From the NCBI GenBank assembly GCA_900541145.1, contig UQIH01000033.1, positions 1 through 11,438 of the forward strand: a stretch of DNA of 11,438 bases, written 5' to 3'. This stretch comes from an uncultured Collinsella sp. Lineage in GTDB: Bacteria > Actinomycetota > Coriobacteriia > Coriobacteriales > Coriobacteriaceae. The position numbers and the translations under genes were made by a program. Below are positions 5,871 through 11,438 of the stretch, piece after piece (positions within the stretch are counted from its first letter, which is position 1; every line of letters starts with the position of its first letter). The notes below the pieces were generated by a model. It made no database searches. It worked only from the letters and a program-made list of their open reading frames with translations, and had not been told where the DNA came from.

Positions 5871-7289
5871 ATGGCCTACGACGCCAAGAAAATCTACTAC
5901 CGCTTCGACGATCACCCGAGCCGCCTGGTTCTGGATTACGAGGCGAGCCGTCAGATTTCGCCCGAAAGCGAAAACCTCTACCACGGCCTGCCGACCGCCC
6001 CGTACGACGAGGGCCTGTTCGTAGAGCATAACGTCAAGCGCGGCCTGCGCAATGCCGACGGCTCGGGCGTGGTCGCGGGCCTTACCCGCATCTCGGACGT
6101 GCACGGCTACAACAAGGTCGACGGCAAAGTCGTGCCCGACCAGGGCAAGCTTACGCTGCGCGGCTACAGCATCGAGGACCTGGTCAACAACGCCCAGGCC
6201 GAGAATCGCTATGGCTACGAAGAGGTCGCCTACCTGCTCATCACGGGCTCGCTGCCCAACAAAGAGGAGCTCGACGGTTTTTGCGGACGTCTGGGCGCTT
6301 TTAGGCACCTGAGCGATGAGTACGTCAAAGAGTTCCCCATGACCACGGTGTCGTCGAGCATCATGAATGTGCTTCAGCGCGCCGTGCTGCTGCTCTACGT
6401 CTTCGACGCCGAGCCCGACGCCATTACGCCCGAGCACGAAATCGACGTCGCCATCTCCATGCTCGCCCGTCTCCCCCGCATCGCCGCCTTCGCGCATATG
6501 GCCTCGGTCGCCAAGCGCCGCGGCTCCGAGGTTCATGTACCGCACCCCACACCCGGTCTCTCCACCGCCGAGACCATCCTGCAGGTGTTGCGCGGCGGCA
6601 TGGCATTCACCCGCGACGAAGCCATGCTGCTCGACGTGATGCTCATGCTGCATGCCGAACACGGAGGCGGCAACAACTCCACGTTTGCCTGCCGCGTGCT
6701 GTCCTCCTCGGCCACCGACCCGTATTCCGCCTACGCCGCGGCTATCGGCTCACTCAAGGGCCCGCGCCACGGCGGCGCCAACGCCAAGGTCGTGTCCATG
6801 CACGAGGACATCCGTGCGCACGTCTCCAATTGGGAGGACGAGGACGAGGTCGCAGCCTACCTGGGCAAGATCCTCGACAAGCAGGCCTTCGACGGCACGG
6901 GTCTCATCTACGGTATGGGCCACGCCGTCTACACGCTGAGCGACCCGCGCGCCGAGGTCTGCCGCCGTTACGCGCGCACGCTTGCCGCCAAGAAGGACCT
7001 GGGCGAGGAGTTCGCGCTCATCGAGCGCATCGAGCGCCTGGCACCGCAGGTGATGCGCGACCACGGCATGACCAAGCCCATCTGTGCCAACATCGACCTG
7101 TACACGGGCTTTATCTACAAGATGCTCGGCGTACCCGAGACGCTTTTTACGCCGCTATTCGCCGTCGCCCGCATGGCCGGCTGGTCGGCACACCGCATGG
7201 AAGAGCTCTTCTGCGCGCACCGCATTATTCGCCCCGCGTATCGCCCGGTTATCGAGCCGCTGGAGTACAAGCCGCTCGCCGATCGCTAG
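5871..7289 (+). CDS. gltA: Citrate synthase (citrate/2-methylcitrate synthase family)
   Basis: Condenses acetyl-CoA with oxaloacetate to citrate in the cytoplasm; in a fermentative anaerobe this would mainly feed 2-oxoglutarate and glutamate synthesis. The 472-residue sequence carries the family motifs in order: HAEHGGGN at 261-268 (catalytic His region), GPRHGGAN with H300, GMGHAVYTLSDPRA at 348-361, ANIDLYTG with the catalytic Asp D409, and GWSAHRMEE at 437-445. The more usual GxGHRVY is GMGHAVY here, so an Arg is replaced by Ala at 352. The N terminus is about 40-60 residues longer than in compact citrate synthases. Start ATG 5871 has GGAGAGGAG five to seven bases upstream. It is read with the ACT gene and ends before a strong terminator. 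A 2-methylcitrate synthase activity cannot be excluded from sequence alone. Confidence 0.94.
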   Translation: MAYDAKKIYYRFDDHPSRLVLDYEASRQISPESENLYHGLPTAPYDEGLFVEHNVKRGLRNADGSGVVAGLTRISDVHGYNKVDGKVVPDQGKLTLRGYSIEDLVNNAQAENRYGYEEVAYLLITGSLPNKEELDGFCGRLGAFRHLSDEYVKEFPMTTVSSSIMNVLQRAVLLLYVFDAEPDAITPEHEIDVAISMLARLPRIAAFAHMASVAKRRGSEVHVPHPTPGLSTAETILQVLRGGMAFTRDEAMLLDVMLMLHAEHGGGNNSTFACRVLSSSATDPYSAYAAAIGSLKGPRHGGANAKVVSMHEDIRAHVSNWEDEDEVAAYLGKILDKQAFDGTGLIYGMGHAVYTLSDPRAEVCRRYARTLAAKKDLGEEFALIERIERLAPQVMRDHGMTKPICANIDLYTGFIYKMLGVPETLFTPLFAVARMAGWSAHRMEELFCAHRIIRPAYRPVIEPLEYKPLADR

Positions 7290-7313
7290 GACGCGGACCG
7301 TTATAGAACCCGA

Positions 7314-7351
7314 GCGTGGCCAGGGCATCATCGCCCTCGGCCACGCTTTTT
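7314..7351 (+). terminator. Strong intrinsic terminator after citrate synthase
   Basis: GCGTGGCC (7314-7321) pairs with GGCCACGC (7339-7346), with an inner AGGGC/GCCCT stem and a small loop, followed by TTTTT (7347-7351). It ends 25 bases before the next start codon, so any transcript reaching the HAD gene must either read through it or start within it. Confidence 0.9.
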
Positions 7352-7376
7352 ATGCCAGCAGAAAGGGCTGCATCAA

Positions 7377-8219
7377 ATGATTGTGTTTTCCGATATGGAT
7401 GGAACGCTGTTGACGAGCGATAAGCAGATGAGCGATGCCACCTGGGCGATGCTCGACGAGCTCGCTCGACGCGGGATTGAATTTGTGCCCTGCACGGGAC
7501 GTCCGCTGTCGGGCATCTTTGAGCCCATCCTCGCCCATACCGCCGTGCACTATGCCGTTTGCGCCAATGGCGCCAGCGTCTGGCAGCTCGACGACGATGT
7601 GCCCACCGACGCCTCGCGCGCCACGTGCATCTTGAGCCGTCCGCTCGATTGCGGCATTGCCCATCGCATCCATCGCATCGCCGCCGGCCACGATGTGACC
7701 TTCGATATCTTCGCGGATGGGCAGTGCTTCCTCCCCCGCTCGCTCTACACGCGCCTGGACGAATTCTGCGGCGGCGACCCCCACATCGCGGCTTCGCTCA
7801 AGCGCACACGAACACCGATCGACATGGATATCGACAGCAAGATCGACGAGGTCGAGACGCTCGAGCGCATCGCCATGTACTGGCACAACCCGGCTGATCG
7901 CGACGCCATCGCGGCGGAACTCGACACGCTCGGAGGCATTGAAGTCACGCGTTCGTACGCCATGAATATCGAGGTCATGGGCGAGGGCGCCACCAAGGGA
8001 ACGGCCCTCACGTGGCTCTGCGAGCACCTGGGCGAGCGTCTCGCCGACGCTTGGGCGTTCGGCGACAACATCAACGACATCCCCATGCTGCAGGCAGCGG
8101 GCCACGGCATGGCCATGATCAACGCCGAGCCCGAGGACCGCGAGGCCGCCGACGCCATCACCGAATACGACAACGACCACGACGGCGTCGCCCGGACCAT
8201 CATGGCCGCCCTCGCCTAG
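7377..8219 (+). CDS. Cof-type HAD-superfamily phosphatase (first copy)
   Basis: A 280-residue cytoplasmic hydrolase of the Cof/IIB branch, which removes phosphate from small molecules such as sugar phosphates or nucleotide/flavin phosphates. The HAD motifs are complete: DMDGT with nucleophile D6 and acid/base D8; motif II T40 in CTGR; motif III K207 in ATKGTAL; and motif IV FGDNINDIPML with D230 and D234. A cap domain occupies roughly 85-190. Start ATG 7377 follows AAAGGG at about ten bases. It stands directly after the citrate synthase terminator and converges on the second HAD gene across a repeat block. The substrate is not predictable. Confidence 0.92.
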   Translation: MIVFSDMDGTLLTSDKQMSDATWAMLDELARRGIEFVPCTGRPLSGIFEPILAHTAVHYAVCANGASVWQLDDDVPTDASRATCILSRPLDCGIAHRIHRIAAGHDVTFDIFADGQCFLPRSLYTRLDEFCGGDPHIAASLKRTRTPIDMDIDSKIDEVETLERIAMYWHNPADRDAIAAELDTLGGIEVTRSYAMNIEVMGEGATKGTALTWLCEHLGERLADAWAFGDNINDIPMLQAAGHGMAMINAEPEDREAADAITEYDNDHDGVARTIMAALA

Positions 8220-8221
8220 CC

Positions 8222-8336
8222 ACTGGCCAGTCATTGGGGACGTTCTTGAATGACTAGTCGTTGGGGACACTCTTCGTGAAAAGCTGCAAGGACTGTCCCC
8301 CACTGCCGGCAGAACGGGAACGTCCCCAGCTGCCGG
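8222..8336. repeat. REP-like nested inverted repeats between convergent HAD genes
   Basis: The block includes ACTGGCCAGT (8222-8231), GACTAGTC (8252-8259) and CTGCCGGCAG (8303-8312), all palindromes. It also holds two nested stems: GGGGACGTTC (8236-8245) with GAACGTCCCC (8318-8327), and inside it GGGGACA (8263-8269) with TGTCCCC (8294-8300). The core 8229-8266 matches the complement of 9295-9332 at 34 of 38 positions, all four differences being transitions. Such short extragenic palindromic elements may be spread by REP-associated transposases; here they may also end or stabilise both convergent transcripts. Confidence 0.75.
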
Positions 8337-8337
8337 A

Positions 8338-9132
8338 TTAAGCGAGGCCCTCTAGCACGCGACGGAGCTCATGCTGAACGGCGTGGTCGCGGTTGCAGCC
8401 TACGACGCGATCGGCCACCGCCTTGAGCGCGGGGCGTGCGTTTTCCATCGCGCAGCCCGTGCCGACAAAGCGAATGATCTCGTAGTCGTTCATCGAGTCG
8501 CCAAACGCCATGACCTCGTCGCGTCCAATGCCGTAATGCTCCGCGAGCTGCGCGATACCCGAGGCCTTCGACACACCAGGCTGCATGGCATCGATCCACG
8601 CGTTGCCCGAAGGCGCAAAAGTAAAGAGCTGACCAAGTTCGCGCTGTAGCACGTACGCGCTGTCCATAACCGCACTGTCGTCGCAAAAGATACTCGCTTT
8701 GATGATATTTACGCTGGGATCGGGCAGCTCCCAAATGCGCTCGGCATTGGGAAGGTCCTTATCGACCTCACGCACGAACTTGCACTCGTCATCGAGCAGG
8801 AAGGACTTGGTTCGGTCAAAGAGCGCAAGATGCAGATTGGGAAACGTCCTGACGGCTTGGGCGAGCCTTCGAATCGCCAGGTGGGAATACACCTCACGGT
8901 CCACCATCTTACCGTCGGCGTAGACCTGGGCGCCGTTAGCGGCGACAAAGTCCATCTTGTCGCGAACGGGCGCAAAGAACTCGCACAGGCGATCGTAGCG
9001 ACGACCTGACGATGCGGCGAAATGCACGCCATGCTCGTGTAGCGCCAGAATCAGTTCGTAGGTCTCGGGAGGCACCTGGCCGTTTTCGTCAAGCAGTGTG
9101 CCGTCCATATCGGATGCAATCAGTTTAAACAT
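8338..9132 (-). CDS. Cof-type HAD-superfamily phosphatase (second copy)
   Basis: A 264-residue member of the same Cof/IIB phosphatase branch as the plus-strand neighbour, but only distantly similar to it. Motif I is DMDGTLL with D8 and D10, motif II S42 in SSGR, motif III K189 in VSKASGI, and motif IV FGDSMNDYEII with D212 and D216, so it should be active; the substrate is unknown. The start ATG 9132 has AAGGGAG (9146-9140) at a seven-base spacing, but that site is buried in a long leader hairpin (9138-9199), which suggests control of translation or of leader termination. It lies downstream of adenine deaminase on the same strand, with a candidate promoter of its own at 9203-9231. Confidence 0.92.
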   Translation of the reverse strand: MFKLIASDMDGTLLDENGQVPPETYELILALHEHGVHFAASSGRRYDRLCEFFAPVRDKMDFVAANGAQVYADGKMVDREVYSHLAIRRLAQAVRTFPNLHLALFDRTKSFLLDDECKFVREVDKDLPNAERIWELPDPSVNIIKASIFCDDSAVMDSAYVLQRELGQLFTFAPSGNAWIDAMQPGVSKASGIAQLAEHYGIGRDEVMAFGDSMNDYEIIRFVGTGCAMENARPALKAVADRVVGCNRDHAVQHELRRVLEGLA

Positions 9133-9137
9133 AGAAA

Positions 9138-9199
9138 AGCTCCCTTCGGGCTTGATGGAATCGGACGTATATCCAATTCCAACGTACCCAAAGGGAGCT
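9138..9199 (-). promoter_or_regulatory. Long leader hairpin that sequesters the HAD ribosome site
   Basis: In minus-strand RNA a 13-bp outer stem forms from 9199-9187 and 9150-9138. After an internal loop comes a 9-bp inner stem (9180-9172 with 9165-9157) and a six-base loop. Each stem holds one non-Watson-Crick pair, and both are G-U in minus-strand RNA but C-A in plus-strand RNA, so the fold fits minus-strand RNA. The 3' arm contains AAGGGAG, the HAD Shine-Dalgarno sequence, and is followed by UUUCU and the AUG. It may be an attenuator, a translation switch, or a terminator of the adenine deaminase transcript. Confidence 0.6.
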
Positions 9200-9202
9200 C
9201 AA

Positions 9203-9231
9203 ATAAGACTCTGCGGGCGTAAACGTTACAA
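9203..9231 (-). promoter_or_regulatory. Candidate promoter for the minus-strand HAD gene
   Basis: TTGTAA (9231-9226) and TCTTAT (9208-9203) are separated by exactly 17 bases, each matching consensus at four of six positions. Transcription would begin around 9197, so the hairpin at 9138-9199 would form at the very 5' end of the message. The match is modest. Confidence 0.35.
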
Positions 9232-9294
9232 GGACCTAGCAAATAGCTCACACATGCCAGAGGTCTCACGGTCGCGGCGTCAGGCGACACGCCA

Positions 9295-9337
9295 CCCCGA
9301 CGACTAGTCGTTTAAGAACGTCCCCGATGACTAGTCG
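9295..9337. repeat. REP-like repeat overlapping the 3' end of adenine deaminase
   Basis: Inverted copy of the unit at 8222-8270. It contains the palindrome CGACTAGTCG (9301-9310), GAACGTCCCC (9316-9325) and a second GACTAGTC (9329-9336). The adenine deaminase stop codon (complement of 9331-9333) lies inside the second GACTAGTC. With the block at 8222-8336, it brackets the minus-strand HAD gene in opposite orientation. Confidence 0.75.
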
Positions 9338-11151
9338 GCGTAGGTGAAGGTTGTGACGTCGAACATGCCCTCGGGGCGGATACGGAGCGTCGGGATGACC
9401 GGCAGGGGCAGGAAGATGATGCCCATGATGGGGTCGAGCGGCGGCTCAATACCCATGGCGCGCGCCTTGACCATAAAGTCGTCGTGCTGCGCGGCAACGT
9501 CCTCGGCCGTGCCTTCGCTCATCAGGCCACCGAGCGCCAGCGGAATGCGCGCCACGACCTCGCCGTTGCGCACCAGCACGTGACCACCCTGGCCCACGGC
9601 CTCAACGGCAGCCATCATATCCGCCGCATTGTCGCCCACCACGCACACGTTGTGCGAGTCGTGGCCGATCGTGGAGGCAATGGCACCACCGGTAATGGTG
9701 AAACCGCGCACCCAGCCGCGACCGATATGCTTGCCGACCAGACCCAGGCCAGCGGGGCCATCGCCGTCGACGCCCTCGGCCTGCAGCGACACGCCGCGGC
9801 CATGGCGCTCAATCAGCATAATGCGACGCAAGTCCTCGTCAGTCTCGGGACGGACCATGCCCGTGATAGCCATGCCCGGGATCACATCAATAACCGCCTC
9901 ACCCGGCTTAAAGGCATAGTCAAACACGTCGAGCGAAAGCTTCGGCAGCTTAACAGAGGCGCGCAGCTCATCGGCAAGGGCCGCAACCTCGGCCCTCTCG
10001 GGTGCAATCTCGCCCACAAAGGTGCCGTCCTGCGCCACCAGGGCACCGGCGGCATAAACACGATGCGGAGCCTTGGCAAACGTCAGGTCATCGAGCAACA
10101 GCAGGTCGGCACGCTTGCCCGGGGCGATGGCGCCACGCAGCTCGTGCGGGTCGCGGCAGCCGTGATCCAGGCCAAACGCCTCGGCCGTGGAGAGGGACGC
10201 CATAGAGATAGCGACCACGGGGTCGATACCGGCCTCAATCGCCACGTGGCAGGCATTGTCGATCATGCCGGTCGCAAGCGCATCGGAAGGGGCGCGGTCG
10301 TCGGTCGCAAAGCAGCAGCGGCGCGCGCGGGCAGGATTCTCCAGCAGCATCGGGGACAAATTGGCCAGGTCATGGCTGCACGTGCCTTCGCGCAGCATCA
10401 CGTACATGCCGCGAGACAGCTTGTCGAGCGCCTCCTCGGGAATCGTCGACTCGTGGTCGGCGATAATACCCGCCGCGGCATAGGCGTTGAGGTCCTTGCC
10501 GGCAACGAGCGGCGCGTGGCCGTCAACCTGCTTGGACGGCGTCTGGTTGGCAGCATCGATGCGAGCACAGGTCTCGGGGTCGGCCATAAAGACGCCCGGC
10601 AGGTTCATCATTTCGCCCAGACCAAAGACATCGCCTGGATGCTCGGCAAAAAACGCCTGCATATCGGCAGCCGAAATAACGGCACCGGCCTGCTCGTCGG
10701 GCAGCGCGGGTACGCACGAGGGCATCATGTACTTGATGGAGATGGGTGCGCGGCGGCCGTCCTCAATCATAAAGCGCAAGCCGTCGAGACCGGCAACATT
10801 GGCAATCTCGTGGCTGTCGGCAATGGCGGTGGTAGTACCGCGCGTCGCGGCCATGCGAGCATACTCGGCGGGACGGATGTTCGAGGACTCGATATGCAAA
10901 TGCCCGTCAATAAAACCGGGAGCGAGATAGCGACCCTGGCAGTCGATGACCTCAGTTGCCTCGTAGGTGCCAGCGGCATCGTCGCGACCATCGTAGAGCA
11001 CGCCGACGATCACACCGTCCTTGACGGCAACGCTACCGGGCGCCACACGCTGGCCATACACGTCGACAATCTGCGCATTGGTAAACAGCGTGTCGACGGG
11101 CACGCGCCCCTCGGCGGCCTCGATCACAGACCTCATGACCTCAACGGACAT
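9331..11151 (-). CDS. ade: Adenine deaminase
   Basis: Hydrolyses adenine to hypoxanthine and ammonia in purine salvage; a cytoplasmic metal-dependent amidohydrolase. From ATG 11151 it has 606 residues, the usual length for the family. The N-terminal amidohydrolase barrel shows GFIDGHLHIESS at 79-90 (metal ligands H84, H86), GLGEMMN with E180, DGHAP with H212, DHEST with H233 and FATDDRAPSDA with D284. The C-terminal adenine deaminase domain carries GHDSHNVCVVG at 496-506. The open frame extends to 11193, but AAAGGAG (11163-11157) stands five bases before 11151, and the extra 14 codons run through the terminator-like hairpin, so 11151 is the start. The last codons and stop fall in a REP-like repeat. 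Leader control is suggested by the hairpin and T6 run just upstream. Confidence 0.95.
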   Translation of the reverse strand: MSVEVMRSVIEAAEGRVPVDTLFTNAQIVDVYGQRVAPGSVAVKDGVIVGVLYDGRDDAAGTYEATEVIDCQGRYLAPGFIDGHLHIESSNIRPAEYARMAATRGTTTAIADSHEIANVAGLDGLRFMIEDGRRAPISIKYMMPSCVPALPDEQAGAVISAADMQAFFAEHPGDVFGLGEMMNLPGVFMADPETCARIDAANQTPSKQVDGHAPLVAGKDLNAYAAAGIIADHESTIPEEALDKLSRGMYVMLREGTCSHDLANLSPMLLENPARARRCCFATDDRAPSDALATGMIDNACHVAIEAGIDPVVAISMASLSTAEAFGLDHGCRDPHELRGAIAPGKRADLLLLDDLTFAKAPHRVYAAGALVAQDGTFVGEIAPERAEVAALADELRASVKLPKLSLDVFDYAFKPGEAVIDVIPGMAITGMVRPETDEDLRRIMLIERHGRGVSLQAEGVDGDGPAGLGLVGKHIGRGWVRGFTITGGAIASTIGHDSHNVCVVGDNAADMMAAVEAVGQGGHVLVRNGEVVARIPLALGGLMSEGTAEDVAAQHDDFMVKARAMGIEPPLDPIMGIIFLPLPVIPTLRIRPEGMFDVTTFTYAD

Positions 11152-11171
11152 ACATACTCCTTTAACCGTAG

Positions 11172-11207
11172 AAAAAAGCTGCGGAGCGGACAAGCCTTCA
11201 CCGCAGC
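11172..11207 (-). terminator. ade: Terminator-like hairpin in the adenine deaminase leader
   Basis: In the minus direction GCTGCGG (11207-11201) pairs with CCGCAGC (11184-11178) around a 16-base loop and is followed by TTTTTT (11177-11172), a textbook intrinsic terminator. It ends about 20 bases before the ade start codon. Either it terminates a gene beyond the window, or, if the promoter at 11220-11247 is used, it is an attenuator. No known purine riboswitch core was recognised upstream. Confidence 0.75.
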
Positions 11208-11219
11208 ATGCTCATAGCC

Positions 11220-11247
11220 ATTGTATGCCCAAACGATGGGCCAACAA
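11220..11247 (-). promoter_or_regulatory. ade: Candidate ade promoter with a dyad in the spacer
   Basis: TACAAT (11225-11220) is a good -10, with a weak TTGTTG -35 (11247-11242) 16 bases upstream. The spacer is filled by a perfect dyad, GCCCA-N5-TGGGC (11227-11241), well placed for a repressor. Transcription would start near 11213, just before the terminator-like hairpin. Confidence 0.4.
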
Positions 11248-11285
11248 TACGCCCCTCCGCTTAACGGCACACGCCACTTGGTGCA

Positions 11286-11340
11286 ATGGGGACTGCCGCT
11301 GAGCACCAATGACTACTCGACGACTACTAACTGCCGTCCC
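11286..11340. repeat. Degenerate REP-like element upstream of ade
   Basis: The complement of 11306-11318 reads GAGTAGTCATTGG, one base from the GACTAGTCATTGG of the unit at 8222-8270. GGGGAC (11288-11293) and GTCCC (11336-11340) bracket it, and CTGCCG is repeated at 11293-11298 and 11331-11336. This fits a decayed third member of the same repeat family. No gene is seen in 11250-11438. Confidence 0.5.
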
Positions 11341-11415
11341 GACAACAAAAACGCCGATGTTTTGGCAACGACAGCGAGCGGGCCGCATTTGAGACAAGGT
11401 GACGTGAAACGAAAG

Positions 11416-11438
11416 GGCGCTGACCTTCTGGTCGCGCC
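11416..11438 (-). terminator. Hairpin at the window edge, possible terminator of an off-window gene
   Basis: GGCGC (11416-11420) pairs with GCGCC (11434-11438), and GACC (11422-11425) with GGTC (11430-11433), around a TTCT loop with a one-base bulge. In the minus direction it is followed by CTTTCGTTT, a weak U-rich tract. The bases beyond the window edge could equally make it a plus-strand terminator. Confidence 0.35.

Noticed and set aside
5487..6662. Long minus-strand open frame of 391 codons
   Set aside because: It is an antisense shadow of the ACT and citrate synthase genes, rich in low-information residues and without any known domain.
7350..8303. Minus-strand open frame of 317 codons
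   Set aside because: Antisense shadow of the first HAD phosphatase and overlaps the repeat block.
8222..8340. CRISPR array
   Set aside because: Repeats are palindromic, few, irregularly spaced and have no spacer-like units or cas genes.
9484..11217. Long plus-strand open frame of 577 codons
   Set aside because: Antisense shadow of adenine deaminase, which has complete catalytic motifs on the other strand.
11194..11300. Purine riboswitch upstream of adenine deaminase
   Set aside because: The conserved purine aptamer elements could not be found in the minus-strand leader.

Overview
The window looks like a chromosome segment of a GC-rich gut Actinomycetota of the Coriobacteriia, most probably Collinsella. 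That placement is inferred from GC-rich codon use, the UPF0237-type ACT protein, the citrate synthase and adenine deaminase sequences, and short GACTAGTC / GGGGAC intergenic repeats. No database search was possible. The window divides into an accessory left part (about 1-5110) and a housekeeping right part (about 5500-11438).

Left part. On the minus strand lies a three-gene unit that reads, in transcription order: a small secreted protein (3489-3124), a duplicated 12-helix membrane protein (3057-835) and an ABC ATPase (829-89). The small protein resembles the lactococcin 972 bacteriocin family. The order bacteriocin, large membrane protein, ATPase is the order known for that family, where the last two are thought to give immunity or export. 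The bacteriocin gene has a good ribosome site and ATG, but codon 9 is TAG inside the signal peptide, so it is probably silenced. Divergent from it, across an AT-rich control region with three dyad symmetries, are a DUF2975-type membrane protein and a YozG-like Cro/C1 repressor (3610-4383). The membrane protein appears to start at ATT behind a perfect GGAGG. Immediately after the repressor stop, in the same frame, is the C-terminal half of a dead tyrosine recombinase (4384-5109), the scar of a former mobile element. About 400 bases without a gene follow.

Right part. A UPF0237-type ACT-domain protein (5506-5793) is followed by citrate synthase (5871-7289) and a strong intrinsic terminator. Next come two convergent Cof-type HAD phosphatases (7377-8219 plus, 8338-9132 minus) and adenine deaminase (11151-9331 minus). 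These are separated by related REP-like repeats at 8222-8336, 9295-9337 and, degenerate, about 11286-11340. One repeat supplies the adenine deaminase stop codon. The minus-strand HAD and the deaminase each have a terminator-like hairpin between a candidate promoter and the start codon, suggesting leader control.

The most interesting features are the complete but amber-interrupted lactococcin-972-like cassette with its divergent membrane protein/repressor pair, the inactivated recombinase fused in frame after the repressor stop, and the repeat and leader-hairpin architecture on the right.
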